DNA of 64,000 bases from Toxoplasma gondii ME49 (GCF_000006565.2 NC_031475.1:951535-1015534); one strand, 5' to 3'; numbered from the stretch's first letter, positions 1 through 15,386 are shown. Numbers and translations are program-made. The notes: a model not told the origin generated them from the letters alone.

Positions 1-3000
1 GCAGCTGGCCAACCAGTTCGCCCGAGTTGCGCTGGCAAGCGCAACAAACACCTCGTACTGCACTTGTTCCTCCGGAAGTTGGTTCCCCCACTCTCGAAGA
101 GACGTCTTCGAGCAGGTCCAGTGCCTGAGCGTAGATAAAAGGAACGCCGGACACTGGATAGGCGGAACGCTCGGCTCAAAAAAAAAATCTCTTGAACTCT
201 CCTCTCGTTGCCCTAGGAACCGCCATTTGTGGCGAGAGCCTTAAGCTAAACGAGCGTACGTAAAACAATTGTGTTTCCCCCCTCTGATTGGCGGCACCCG
301 TGAAGCGACGTTTGCACCGCGGAGACTCACCCGTCCTGCGATAGGGCTTTGACGGCCGGGAAGGTCATCAGGGGCTTCCACCGAACATTTAGACTCCATT
401 TGCGTCCGCTGAAGGGATGGCGAAGTTGCTCGTACCAAGGCGCCGGCGCAATTTCTGCGTCCACATCATCGGATTCTGCACTGAAGCAAGCCGTTCTTTC
501 CAGTCTCGTCATCATAATGCTGAAGGTCGCATTGTTCTGGCGGATGTAGCTTTCGCTGGCTGTGTCTTCCGGAAACTCGCATGATGCGCCTAGGAAATTC
601 GCATTTTGAGCCTCAACAACCTGCAGGACACGCCGCAGAAACGTTACGAAAAAACAAATAGCAACTTCTTTTGATGGTCCACCGAAATCCACGCGCCGAT
701 GCGAGGAAGCGTCCACCGACACGCGACCCTGAATGGGTCTGAGAAGGTGCTTGTGGAGAGCACGCAGTTAAAATGTAACTCCACATTCCCTCTGCAACTC
801 ACCCGATACATGCGGCCTTGCTGCTGGAGAGTGGAGCTATCCGTGCGTCTCGAAACGCGCTTCATGGACCCCAGAAAAATCCCCGGCACCACGCTGCCTG
901 ACACGAGTTTGCTCAGCCGGTCATTCCACCTAAGAGCCGCTGTACCGCTGCACACCTGAGAAAGAAGTTGCGAACAAAAACACAGGAGTCGTCGCTCGAC
1001 ACACTTGAGTTCTGCCTCCTAAAGTGAAAAAATAGGCAAGACGAATAGCAGCCCACAAATATACTTTTCCTGTAGTATCATTAGAATGTGTCATTCAAGT
1101 TCCTAACCAACAATGGATCTCCGAGCTTTGATTGAAACCACCAGGGCTGACGCTACGCATTCGCATCACCACACGACGGGTCCTAACGACTTGTTTGTGA
1201 ATCCACCCATTTGGTAGCTCTACATTTCGACCCTGTGGATGGAATCATGCTTCTGCGCCTTCAACGATACACTTCTATACACATATGATAAATCGTCCAA
1301 ATCAAACGAACTGCACGCGCATATACACATGCACCTCTACTCTTACAGATACATCTGCACTACCGCACACATACTGGGTTGCTGGGAGACTGTCACAGCG
1401 TTTCTGGACGTCACATGTGTACCTCGAACATCGTGACGAGCTTCCCATTGAAGGCAGGGGGTTTCCAGAGCCGGAAAGTGAATTTGTCAGCAACAGCCAT
1501 GGTCTGAACAAGGGGTGTGCGTCGGTTGGCATGAGGTATTTTCGAGACATGGCCCAAGATTGCAGAGCCGATCGGGACGGCCATAGGCAAGGACTGGTGA
1601 ATGACTGTGGCGGTCATACGGAAGTAGAACGGCTCCGACGACTGGGTATAAATTCCGATTCGATAGTAGCAAAGACGCGCATCAAACAGTTGCCAGTTGT
1701 TGTCGACGATGGCCACCAGTTGGTCGCGTTCGTTTACGTAGCCATGCTCCGAATGCAGAAGATTGGAGGGACGAAGCGAAGGACTCCACATCGTTCGCAC
1801 AAATGTTTCCGTGTTGCAGGTCTTCACAAACATCGACGTCGCCTCCAGGGGCTTCTGAATTCGGTCTCTGTAGGAAGTGCGCAGGTCACCATCCTGCTTC
1901 GGCGCCTCGCGGTCCGGATCCAAAATAAAAATCACCTGCCCACTCGGCTCCCTGCACGAACAGAAAACCCACAACGAACTCGAGGGAAACCTATCGGGTC
2001 TTTCCGCCACGATTTCTTTCTTATCTGTCTCAATCGCGAAATGAACGTTGCAACGCGCTTATCTACACCTTTTCGCCTAAGGAGCGAAAGGGGCTTGTGA
2101 CACGCTCCGACAGTCCCATGGAGACACCCGTACGCACCTTCAGGCAATATATATATATATATATATATACGTGAACACATACTGGGATTCAAATGCATTT
2201 ATTTATGAATATATATGGAGAGAGGAGAAAACCTGTACACAACGCCGGTGTGTGCATGCTTTCGTTGCCTGCATAGATATGCATGCGCCCGTGGAGTTGC
2301 GTAAAGACATGAGAGATGAGAGTCGAAATGCCTGCGGAGGACTCACGCGACCTCGAAGGAGAAGAACGCCGGTTTATCGGCTGCAACGGAGTATATTCCA
2401 GAGTCGATGTTGTTCTTCAGCGGCACATACATCCCCTCCTGTGTGGCCGAGAACTCGACAACAGGTTGGAAAGTCTGAGAAAAGAACAACGCACAATCAG
2501 ACCTGTCCACGCTCACCTGGGGACCTCGCCAGGCCCAGATCGAGGTCGACGAAAACGTTGCATGCAGACAAGGAGCACAATCCCTTTGCTGCACACCCGA
2601 AAGAAAGAACGCACGGACTGGAGGACCGAAGCGGATTCAGAAAAGAGCTGGCTGGACGCTGACACGCGGACGAGCAGCGGAGGCAGAGAAAGTGGATTGG
2701 AGATCTTGTTTTTCAATACCCTCTGCGTACACTCACCGAAGAATAGGTTTCGTTGAGATACAGAACCACGTAGAGAAAGTTCTTGCTCTCCAAAACTTTC
2801 TCCTCGGCTTTGATGACAATGTCCGCGGTCGACCCACTTTGCCAGTCTTTCGTAGGTTCGCTAACCCAGCAAAACTTCCCCCCGTCATCACTGCGACAGC
2901 CGTTTGGGTGCTCGAGCTCTGCAGACCCACAAGGCTCCACAGAAATAAGATGCGAACTTGAAGAAGCTGGAGATTCGTCAGCACCGATGCAATTGCTGTG

Positions 3001-6000
3001 CATTGCCGTGAACGGACCCCTGCGTGGTGCGCGCTACTTCTCCCTCCCTGAGAACCGACTGAGTCCCGTTCGCAAACAAGAAGAAACGAAGTCGCGTGAC
3101 GGAGCCTTCGCGCGAGGTCTTCAGACATCACGAAATACGTTCTCGTCTGCTAATCCGTCGCCAGTGGAGGGCGAGGAAACGAAACACCAACGTTTTCTCC
3201 GATAAATACTTATACGTGTCCAGAAGCACAAAGATGTTTACATGTCTGAATACACACTCAAATACATGTTGACCTGACGGACTCGTGCACTCACAATGCC
3301 ACCGTATAACGCGCACCACCACCAACTCCGATCACCAATACACACATGAGGCTCTCGCTGTTCACTTCCAACTTCCGGCGTACAGACAGCAAAGGTGCCA
3401 CTGTCTCTTTACACGCGCCCATGAATCGAGATTCACCTACGGAGATCCACGGAAACGCGAAACCAAAACAGACTTTGACTGCCCGCGCCGTACCCTCGTG
3501 CAGACGCGTTAGGTTATGGAACAGCGCAGCAGTCATCTTGGAGATCAAGAATGGGTCTTCGCACCGAACATGGAGGTGCACATCTGCACTCGGATTATCT
3601 TGGTAGAGCAGAAGCGCCTTGGATTGGTTTTCGCCCAGAAACTCTTCGGGGACAAACTGCCGCGTTTCTCCGAAGGAGTAAACGTCGAAAGCATCCGCTG
3701 AACGAGACGTCACTTGGATGCTAAAGTCAATTTCGCGAGACTCAGAGAGATCTGCGGAAATGCGGGAACAAGCAGACGACACTCTCGCGGGACCATAGGC
3801 CACTTAGCCAAGCCTCTGGCTTCCTCGGAATGCACATGTTTCTCTCTTTACATCGACAGTGGCTGATTTGGCAAGGATCGAATTACACGTCTTGGCAAAC
3901 ATTTCAGTAGAGTGATTGTCGTCGTTATCTTGGGAGTTTTTGGTCAGGGTGGGCACTACTCGAGTATGCATGTCTCAGGTGCTACAGTCGTCACAGCCGC
4001 CTTCTTGGAATGCCCTACTGGGTCCTCGCGATCGCGTTCTTTTTCGCGTCTATTTGCTCCTTCCCCAGACGATCGATCATCCGCTTGAGTTACCTGTGGG
4101 CCGGTGGTGATCGTAGACACTGATGAGAATCTGGCAAGAGTCAAGGGGATGAAAAACATCTTCCGTGTCTGTCCCCAGCTGGTCGTCCTCCAAACGGCTC
4201 GTGGCGAGGTCGTTCGGTTCGCACGCCGGCACCCAGTCAGCGTCATCGGCGTCTCGCCACACACTTCCTGCAGAGACAAAAAGGAGTCCTACGTTTCTAC
4301 AGGCTACGTTTGTCTGCGGACTTTACACTGCGGCAGTGGGAGACCTCCGGATCCAGATCTTCGAGGTCGCTGGCCAAAGCCATTCGCACAGCCTACTTCG
4401 ATTCGAAACGAGACGACGCACGGAGGTGCGACACAGAACACAAGCCTGCTGAACGTCTCTCGCGGTCTGTCAAAGCATCTGTTCCACACACGACAAAAGT
4501 CAAGAAAACAAACCTCGGAACGGCCGTTCATCCGCGTCGCTTTCGCGGTGTCACGAGGTTTCGTCTCTGTGATCGCATCCATTGTGTTTGGCGGTGTTTC
4601 ATTCCCTCAGTCTCGAATGGCTGCCAGTTGTCTCCTTCCAGGTCGTTCACTATGCCTTTTCGGCACTCTTTCTGCCGCCTCGCGGCCGATGCTTCTCCTC
4701 ATTCGCTGCTCCCCTCTCCAGCCCCTTCCCTTCGAAGCCTGGCCTGAAGCCGATCTCCCTCTGCGCGCGTCTTGAAGAGAGTGGCATTCCGTATCGGTTC
4801 CTTTCTAGTTCTCAAAGTGACCAAGTTGTGCCTTCGTCACTTTCTCAACTCGTCCATAAACTCGTATGCTGGCTTGCCCTTGTCTGCACGACCTCCCGCT
4901 TCATTCGCCGAGCTGCACTGCTTTGTCTTGAGGCAACGAACTTGAGAGATGCTGTTCGAATTCCCCGTGGTAAACACAGCCACCGATTCCCCTCTTTCCA
5001 CTCTGTGTGTGGGTTTGGTTGTTGCTCGACTCCACACGTCGACCACACAAACGCGTTTCAGAACAAGTCCTCATCTTTTCTCACCGATCCGCATGAAGAG
5101 AGTGGGGGACTCCGGCGATTCCTGGACGAGTTGCTTGACTGTCGGGGGGAGCTCCTCGCCAGGTTCAGGCCGTTTGGGGAATCCCAGATTTCTGTGAAGA
5201 GGCTGAACAAAGACGTCGACCATGTGGACGAAGGGCGTGACTTTGAGGAGAAAAAACTCGTCGTCGGCTTTCCCAGAGAAAGGCGCACTCCAGACGAAGA
5301 AACTTGGTCGATGGCTAGTCACGGCGGCTCGCAGCGGCACATTGAAGTCGAGCGGCGTCACCTCGTGCGTCTCGTGAAGCGTCGTAGAGATGTGGGCGTT
5401 AAAGACGTACATGCAGTTCCCCTGCCGAATGCTCGGGTCGTGAAGCTGAGAGACGAAACGCGGAAAAACGAAATCGCGCAACCTGCTGCCGCGAAAGCCC
5501 CATCGACACCGGCTGAGGTGCATGGATGCAGACGACGGAAGTTACGCACGCGAGGAAGACACCGAGATCAGAAAGAGCACAGCGAGGAGACAGAAACGAG
5601 AGAGAGGAGAAAGAAACAAGAGAAAGGAGACAGAAACAAGAGAAAGGAGACAGGAACGAGAGAAAGGAGACAGAAACGAGAGAGAGAGCGGAAGCGTGGA
5701 AAAAGAAACGAGAGACGGAAGAGATGTCACACGAGAAGAGAGAGACAGGGGAACGGAGAAGCCGCAGACGAACGGCTTCTCCGGAGCTCCAGGCAGCACA
5801 TTGCAGAGACCCGCGAAACGTCAAGACGCGATCGCTCGAGGCCCCAATCGCTTCCCTTTTGAGGCCTGGCGACTGGCGTGTTTCCTCGGAGGCTTCTTCC
5901 CACTGTTCTGCCGCACCTTACCATGAAGAAGAACGGACCTTCAGTCCAGGGGTGTATCTCTCTGCCGATGACGAGTTGCCGACTTTGAGGCCAGGGGAAG

Positions 6001-7574
6001 TCTCGTCGGAATCCATCAGGCCACTTGACGGTGAGTGTCGCCTTGCAGTCGAAGGAAGCGACTTTCAGGTGGAGGGCGGCGTCGAGGTCCCGCTCGAGAA
6101 TGAAGTCCTCGACCCAGAGTTCGTACTTGACGTCGCTGTTCTCCCAGAGGAAGCCGATATTCGGCGTAGCGTCTACAATGAGGTTCGTGACCACCGAGTT
6201 CGTGGGCGCCGTCAGGAGTTCCAGCGAAAAGCGCTGATCCTGATGAGCTGAGACGTCGACGCGAAGGACGCACTGCTTCTCGACAGACCGCGAGGACCAA
6301 GGCGCGGCGTCCTTGCTGTTTGGAAAAATGCACCCGAGCACCGCCTGGCGTCGCCGAAGATCCGCGCCTTTTATGTCGATCGAACGTCGAGCCACCCCGT
6401 CACTCCACCACTGCGCACTCCCCAAGTGGAGAGGCGTCAAGTCCGTCACCAGAGTCCCGCTGCCCAGGGACGCGTACAGGGAGACATCTCGGTCACTCGA
6501 AACTGGCGAAAAAGAGGAGAACGGAAAGCGAGAGGACGGAATGGTAAAACAAAGAGAGGAACGACACACAGGTGGAGAAGGTAATGGACAAGGAAAGACA
6601 CGAAGAAAGTGGAACGAACACAAAATGTAGAGGAGAGACAGGAGAGATTGGAACCTGCAGGAAATGCGAAAACGCCTCAAAAAAAGGGGAGGAGAGAGAA
6701 CAGAGACGAGACAAGGAAAACAAGGAAAGCTTCGAGAAATATGCACAAACACACGGGAACAAAAAACAGAGGGGAAACAGAAAACCGAGGAAACGAGAAC
6801 CCCCTCCCCTTTTTTACCGATCCTCCAAAACATGCGAGCAGCACTTACGCTCCTCGTTTCACGACTCGCCTTCGCAACACACTCCCCGCTCGTTGTTTCC
6901 TTCTGCCCTCTGATATCTCCCCTTCCCGTCTTTCTCCCGTTCAACCGTCGCTGAAGGATGAGTTTGAGGCTCTTCACCTGTGATCTTGAGGTCTTCATCG
7001 GGCGTCACGTCGACATAGGAGTACATTTTCGTATGGCCTTTTCGAACGATGTCGTGCACGGGGCGACCAGGGACTAGAGCGTCGACTCCGCCATTTTCTT
7101 GCCGGACTTCCAGCGTGTACTGCGCATCTTCCTGGGCCTCGACGAGAATAAAGAAGGTGCAGAAACCGGTACTGGAGATGACCGAGGCGTTGCAGACCGA
7201 CCGGAAATCCTTCGACTCAGAGGCCAGCAACACCCAGTCCGTTCCGATCTCTGTAGAAGACCAAGTGTACCCGCGCGAAGCCGAGGAAACGGTCCGAAGT
7301 GGAGACACAAACAGATCTGCGTCTCCCACTGCCCCACCTGAACATAAAAGCAAGACGAGGGCGCGCGGATGTCGCCAACGCTTACAGGGGGAAGAGGCAT
7401 CCGACTCCAGGCAGAGAGATCTGGACTGTGCCGCAGTTCGTCCACGTCCCCTTGTCGGTTTCGAAACGCGAGATGCGCTCGCACATCGTAGAGAGAGAAG
7501 TGTACGCCTAATGCCAGGTGACCTGCCCAGGCGTTCGGCAGTGAAAAATCCACCTTTGTTTATATTTCACACAG

Positions 7575-7606
<32 letters not shown>

Positions 7607-9160
7607 CCTCGATCTAACAATGCAGATTCCTTTCGTGATTCCGGGATGGTTTAGCAGTTTTGCCGGGACGTTGGCCTTCTGAGGATCAAGTTCGCCTTGG
7701 AGACCATTTAAATGAGTGTACACCGATGTTTACACACATGTGTACGGAACGATCTGCATGAACAAGGCGATAGAGAGATGGACTCGGTCTGGGGTTTCGA
7801 TTCATGACCGAGAGTGGAAAGAAACGCGAAGAACGAATGCCGCATGAAGTGAGGATATCGCGTGCGTTCGACGTTCGTCTCACTGGCTAGCGAAATGACG
7901 ATGTCCTTGTTGTAGACCGGCGTCGAGAACGAGTAAAAGTGAGACGCGTCTGCGGCGATGGAGCGACGAACCGGGAAGTCCAGAGGAAGAGGAAACAACG
8001 CGCCATTTGCACTGCAGACAATTGAAAATGGAATGCCGTCCACGCCGCTTGAACGCCTGCCTTCACCCTTCTTCAGATTGCCTGTCTCTCGAGAGGCCCT
8101 GGAGCCTGACGCAGACGCCAGGGCAGAAGAGGAAGAAGAGGCGGCAGACGAAGCAGACGACGAAGAAGGGGAAGACGTAGAGGTAGAAGTAGAAGAAGAG
8201 GTAGAAGATGAAGAAGGGGAGGAAGACGAGGTGGAGAGAAGCGACGAAGGACTGGGTTCGACGACCACTACATAGGCCGAACCAGTTCCGAGAGACAGGG
8301 ACTGTGGGTTGTCGAGGGGGACATCGATCACTTGCGTGTCAGGGAATTTGCCTCCGCGCTGTTGGGGCCATAGAACGGTGCCTGCAGAGAAGAAGAGAAG
8401 AAGAGAACAGGAGGTCGGAGTGGATGAGAAAAAGAAAGAACGAGGAAGAACGCAGAGCGAACGAAGAGAGAGAGAAGACGCGTCCGCGGCAAGCTGGCGA
8501 AACGATGCTGTGTCAAGCGCGAACCTGGAATGCTCGAGTCTGGGAGCCGATACGCTCCCTCATTTTCCTTCGTCAAAACATTTGCAAGCAAGCGGACGCG
8601 CCGGGCCTTTTTGTCGAAGGAGGAGACAATGCAACGGAAGTGCGGCCGAGCATCAACTGCATGCGCTGAAACAAGAGAAAAACGTAACAACGCAACACCC
8701 AGCAGAACCTCTGCAGCCTGAAGGGGCGACATGTCTACCCGACAACTGCCGTCCGCCTTCTCTGCGCATTTTCATATCTTTCCAACTGTACTCAAAGTGA
8801 CAGATATGCATGCGCAGAGACAACCCAAACATGCTTGTCACATCGCAAGACGTCCATTTCGGAACTCTCCTTTCCACTGCTAGTCGTTTGCCGACAAGAG
8901 AAAAAGGACTTCTGCCGAGAAGCTGCTGGACCGTCAGGCAGCAACCACCGAGGAGACGCGGTCAAAGGGGGAAACGTGATCTAAAGCGACGCCGCCTCAT
9001 GCATCCACGCGCGGACAGCAGTGGAAAAAACAAAGGAAAGCCGCTCGACATGCACCCGACTCGCTGCCTAGGTCTTCAAACCTCCACTCACAAAAACTGT
9101 GCGCGAAACACAACCACTCGCACCGGGTAGACACAAATACATATACAAATATAAACATAT

Positions 9161-9195
<35 letters not shown>

Positions 9196-9259
9196 TCATA
9201 TAAATTTGTATACGTATTCAGATACGTGTAGATGCACTGATATACAGATATGTCTCTCC

Positions 9260-9298
<39 letters not shown>

Positions 9299-9399
9299 TA
9301 TATGCTCATATGCACATACATGCACAGATATATTCATATGCATATGTCCGTATCCGGCTTCAAGTCTATGTGTATGCACCTGTACATACGTATACACAC

Positions 9400-9438
<39 letters not shown>

Positions 9439-12400
9439 CACGGTATATAATTACACGGGCCGTGACTGTCTGACTCTTTTTTGCGTTACCTGCAGTGAGT
9501 TTGTAGTCGAGGGGGAAGGAGAAGAATCGCTTTCCACTTTTGTCGTTGCGATTCGGCTGGACATGTCCGACGAACACGGCGCCGTCCATAAGGTGGGTCG
9601 TCGCTTCGAGGACAGCTCCTGGGACAGGTTTGGTGAGAAGCGCGCGTTCTGTCTCCTCGCCGGCGGGGCCGAAGGAGACAGTGACGTCGATGGAGACGGG
9701 GACGGCTGCCACGCTGCGAATGCGAATTGTCCAGTCGCCGACGCCCTGACTGTCTCCGAATACAGCGGCCGACGAGAAGCGTTCGGAAAACTCGACTCTG
9801 TCCTTCGCCTCAGAGACAGGAACGGAGATCGAGCGACTCTTCCCCTGCGCATGAGTGCCGCCCGGCAGCGAGACAGAGATCAGGAAGCCGGGAGCGCTCC
9901 CCGCCAGACTCAAGCGGAACGCGTACGCGCTGCGGACCCACAACACGGCGAAGGAGGAGACTCGGAGAAATGCAAAGAGGGGCATGAGGGAAAAACGTGG
10001 AGAGACGACGCACAGGAAAGGAAGCGCGGGAGAGAACGAAGAGCGCAGAGACAGCGCAGAAAGAGAGAGAAGGAAACGAGGAAGAGAAGGGAGAGACATG
10101 ATGGCGAAGGGGAGAGAAAGAAGGAAACGAGGGAGGGCTATTTGAAGCGATTCAAGAGAGAGTCACATGAAATAAATGGAGTGATAAAGAACAAGAAGCT
10201 GCGCGTAGAAGAAAGCGAAAAAACACCAAAAGGAAGGAAGGAAGAGACGTGAAGTTGAGGCGAGAGCCTGCATGAGGGAACTCAAAGCAGAGGGCCGAGA
10301 AAAGCAAACGAAAACCTTCAATCGCGTCAAACCTCCTCCCATTCAAGACTGTGTCTGCACCTCCGTGCAGAACATTCAAGTGAATTCTCACACATAAAAA
10401 TGTATATTGGAAAGACCGACACACCCATCTATGTCTGAATAGAGCTGGGATCTTCCCTTCTCTCTCGTTTTCTCTTTTTTCGATCTCGCTTCTTGCACCA
10501 CACAGCTATATTAACGGGTCGCATCCCCACTGGCATCTGTGGCTGAAGTGCGTCCTGCATCTGCCTCGATCTGTCCGTGTCTCGACGTCGAACGCCCCGC
10601 GACCCAATCTTCAAAACGAATCGAGAGGGGAGGACGAAACACAAAAGAGAGAGGAAGAAGAGCAACCGAGGAAATAGGAACGGGGAAGGTGGAGAGAGAC
10701 TGGAGTGGCTAGGCAGTTGCGGATCACCAAGAAGTCCTGTGAAACGCTGAGGTCTCAGCTGACCTCTCCGGTTTGGAGAGACGCGGAAGCGTATTCGAGT
10801 CGACATTGAAGATCAAGTCGAGCGCGCGAGCACCTGCGCTGTCGTTCGCCAAGATGCCTCTGAAGGCTACGCCGTTCTTCACTCGAACTGTCTGCACGCG
10901 AACGTCGCCGGGTGTCGGTCGCCACAGTCCCATCACGACTCTGCGCGAGCAGGGAGAAAGGAATGAAGAAATGGAGAGAAAAAACCGGAAAAGCAGACGG
11001 CCGAAAGCCACGAAGAAAGAGAGAGGAGACAGGGAGAGAGGCCGAGACGTCAGAGGGAGACAGAGACGTGGAAAGCAAAGAAGAGGGCGCGCCACAGAGA
11101 GAGAAGAGAGAAAGAACCAGAGAGAAAAACAGAGAAAAGAAGAGGAAAAGAGAAGCCGAAGCCGCGGGGAAGAGGAACGACTAAAACAACGGAACAGAAC
11201 AGAGAGAGAAGTGAGCGCGAAATGGACAGGGAAAAGAACGATTCAAGGCTCACATGAGCAACAAGTATGCGCTTGTCTTTTGTCAACGAAAGTGGCGACA
11301 GACCCCGAGCCAGGAAACTTGCAGAATGCCGCGAGACGGAATGCCAAGAAATCCGAGAGATGCCTCAGACGCATACACACACATGCGTGCATCTCCACAC
11401 AAAGACACATGTGCGTGTATACGTACATATATACTGACATATTTGTCAGTTCACATGGGTATACACTGTATATATCTGCAGGTCTTCGTAAGTGTACAAG
11501 ATTCTATCTTATATATGTACATATATATACGTGAATGTGAATATGTCTGAACACACATATGCAAATATATATATATATATATATATTAGATATATATATG
11601 CACAGAGGTGACAGAGAACGCGAATTGCGGGTCTTCACAAGTCTCGTTTGTCTGGTTTTCCTCACGAGCTGTCTTGCCAAGACGCGAGGCGAATGCGGAT
11701 GACGTAAGCACTTCGAGGCTCGAGCGCGTCGACAGGAATGGAGAGCCGGAGCATTCTGGACTCGGGCGCGGGTCGGCTTATAAACGGAGAAGGGCACGGG
11801 GCGTCATTTTCAAGAGGCAGCTTCTGAGTAGGCAGAAATCACCGAGGGTGAGGTGACAAGACCCAGTGCGGATGAAGCCACGAACGCAGCGCTCGTCTCT
11901 GCATGGATCGTTCCGGTTCTGTGCCCGGTTCACCGGCGAATTGAATTTGAGTTTCTCTTTATCGCCTTGCCTCCGTTCTTCCCTGTACCCTTCCTTTCTC
12001 CACCTTCTCTCGCTGTTCGGCTCTTTTGATTCTCCCATCTTACCGCTGCTCTCCTCTGGTCTGCTCTCTGCTTTCACGGCCCTTCCGTTTCCTGCTCCAG
12101 CAGCTTCTTGATTTCATCCTAGGGTCTTGCCCTTTGTTCTCTTCGCCTCATCCATTTCGCTATCCCTTCGTCCGTGCTGTCCCTCCTTTCGCTCTTCCCC
12201 CCGCTTCCCCTAGTTTCGCTTTCGCGTCTTGTTAGTCCTTTGTCTCTCCTCTTCTCTTTCCTCCAGTCTCTCCGCCTTTCTCTTTCGAGTATCGTTCGCC
12301 ATTCGCGCCCATCGTTTATCCGTCTTGGGTCTCACCGGACAGATGCGAAAGAGACCCTCTGCCGGTCCGCATGGAACGACGCAGAACTCGCTGGGCATGT

Positions 12401-15349
12401 CTCCTTTCTGTTTCTGGACAACGATAGTGAGGACCTCCCGGGTCGCTTCCCGGTCGTTTGGAGGCTCTCCAGCTGCCGCGGACGGCGAGCTCTTGGCCTC
12501 CATCGCGTTGCTGACAAAGTCGGTTCCTCCCGCTGTCTGCCTTCGCCTTCGCCCAACATTGTTGCCAGTCCGAAAGACGAGGAACTCGTCTTTGCAGTAG
12601 CGAGAGAAAGGGATAAACGTGAGAGTGACGCCCACACCCAAGCCGGGGAGCTCTGCCCACTGGCGCATGCCCGCCGCCGCAGCCAGCGAGGAGACAGAGA
12701 GAGACACCAAGGAGAAGCTCGAGGTCCGTACACCAATCACGAACGTTCCAAACGGCTTCTTTCGACGGAGAGCATCTGAACCGAGATAGATCAAGGCGTA
12801 GCGGATGCCCGCCTCCGACTCCTGCTCGGTGCTACGCCAGGCAAACACCTGCTCTCTCTTTGTCTGGAAAAAAGACAGCAAGAGACAGGAGACGTGAGAG
12901 ACAGAGGCGCGAGAGACAGAGGCGCGAGACTCCGGAGAGGAGGGACAAGAAAGTAAAGCGAAGACGCACGTCGCACAAACTTGTCGTTTTTCAGTCCTTC
13001 TACTCGGCCCTCGTCCGCAACAGGAATCTGCTGCTTCCGGGGTACGCGTTTTTCCTTTCCTGTGTCCATGCGACACCGTCGCGCCCGAGTGTCTCTTGTT
13101 CACCTCAGCAAGTGGCTGCTTCCCACATGAGCGACGGCCCTCTTCCTCAAATAGAATGCCTCTGTGCCCCCATACGCATTGTCTCCGTCCTCAGAGTTAC
13201 TCTTCCTCTCCCCATGAGGAAAGTCGCTCTTCCCGCAATCGATATCTCTTTCTTATCTCAGCCAAGCCTCGCCTTCCTCAGGCAGGCTATCTCCGTCTCC
13301 CCACAGCGAGTGTCTCCTTCCCCACAGCGAGTGTCCCCTTCCCCACATCGACTGTCCCTTTCCATACAGCGAGTGTCCCTTGGCTGACCTTTGCGGGGTC
13401 TGGTCTGGGTTCAAGTTCCTCGTTGGCGACGGCGAGTGTGGGGACGCCGCCTGCGACAGACTCTGCGACGAACTCGACTGGCGGATGTTCGACGACGGAG
13501 CCGAGGGCGCTGTGGAGACAAGACTTCTGGGGGTCGACGGCGACTTCGGGGAGAAAAACTTTAAAGAACCGGAGAGAATTTGCAGGCAAGACAACATACA
13601 AAGGCCGGTCCAGAGCGACCTCTGTGACGCTGCGCGGCATGTCCAGAGTCAGTCGAAACTTGCGACTCGCCACACTCGGAGACAGAACGACGATGTGCAA
13701 CGTGTGCTGCCCCGGATTCTTCGCAATGCCCTCTGCAAAAAAACGCATCACCACAGAGCATCCGGTTCCAAATCGACATCTCTCTCGACACAAACACCCG
13801 CTTTATTATTGTGTGCATTGGTACAGCTCCACCTGTACAAGGCGAGAGGTGAAGGACATACATATACATACACATATACATATATATATATATATGTATA
13901 TCCATATAACGAGATGAGGTAGCTGCGCTTGCTGAGCGAGAGAGATGTCAATGATACAGATACATGAACTCAGTGTATCCACACGGAAACCTGGATCGAG
14001 ATCTGCGTCATCTCCAGACGCATAGGTCTACACTCGAAGATAATAAATTGAATGAAGACAAGTCCGTATATTTACAAGTTTGGATAGATGTGCGAACACC
14101 CCATGCAGATGCATATAGGTGGATGTGCATCTCCGGAATTACGTAAAAAAGAGACACCGATGGACGTTGTGTGGAGACTGGTTACTTCCTCTGGAGTTTA
14201 TGACCTTCATTTCGTCAGACGTACCTAGAGACGCCGCCAAGTAAGTGACTCCAGCAGCTCCTGCGACAGACGTGAGAGGTTTGCAGGCATTTCGCGTTTT
14301 TCCAGGCTCGTCTTTCCCCGCCTTCTCGCCTCCCGTGGTGCTCGTCCTCTCGCCGCCCTCTGTTGGGACCTCTGCGCCGTCGCCAGCCTCTTCAATCCTT
14401 TGCCTCCGCAGAGCTGGAGAGGAAGGAGAGGACGGAGAAGGAGAAGAAGGAGCGACAGGCGTCTCCTGAGAGGTAAGTGCGGCTGTACTGCCTTCGTCGT
14501 CTCCATCGGAAAAAGCCGTCTCGGGGACGCAGTCCCAAGCTGCCAACAGTTCCAGGCGATCTTCGAAAAAACGAGAAGAAGAGGACGAAGAGGAGGAAGA
14601 CGGAGACTCGGAGCTCGAAGGTAACAGAGGCTGATGGGCACCAGGAGACACGACCTGCAGAAGAAGCGCGAGACAAAAAGATACACGCAGGGATGCGTTA
14701 GAAAGACAAGATGTAGGCAGAAAGGAAACAAGATAGCCAGGACAGGAGGACGCGGAGATACAACTGTAGCGTATTTGCACTCGCAAGAAGCAGTTTCGTC
14801 ATTACTTCCTGTCTGTTCCTCTGTATTGCCATCCGCACTGTCGGGCCGTGTAGAAACAGTTGTCTCTCCAGTTGCTCGTATCCCTCTGTTTCCATTTCTT
14901 TCTTCCCCCTTTTGCCCTTTCTATCATTCGTTTTGGCGCGCTCTTCCTCCCTTTCCAATCGCCCTGTCTTTCGTTTCCGCTGCATGCCCTTTGCCTACGA
15001 CTTCGATGCTCGCTCCGACGACGCCCCGGACGGCCTCTTGACAGTCGTCTGTGCATTTGAACGCGTAGTGGAGAGGGACGCCCACGAGGGCCTCGCCACT
15101 CACGGAAGGACAAACAAGGTCGGATTTCTCATCTTTTCTGCACTACAGAAAAAACAGCGAAGCGCCACAGAGAGAAACCGGCCCCAGGTGGGTGACGCTG
15201 CCAGCTCCGGAGACTCCAAAAACACACAAAAACTCTACGAAAAAAACGCGTGTGCACCCATGTCCAGACACGAGCTGCGATTTACATATATATATATATA
15301 TATATACATATATATAGAGAGAGAGCGAGATAGTTTGTATAAATATATG

Positions 15350-15386
<37 letters not shown>

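Noticed and set aside
4582..5862. Plus-strand frame of 426 codons
   Set aside because: It lies antisense to exon 5445-5085 of the modular gene and ends in translation of a purine tandem repeat.
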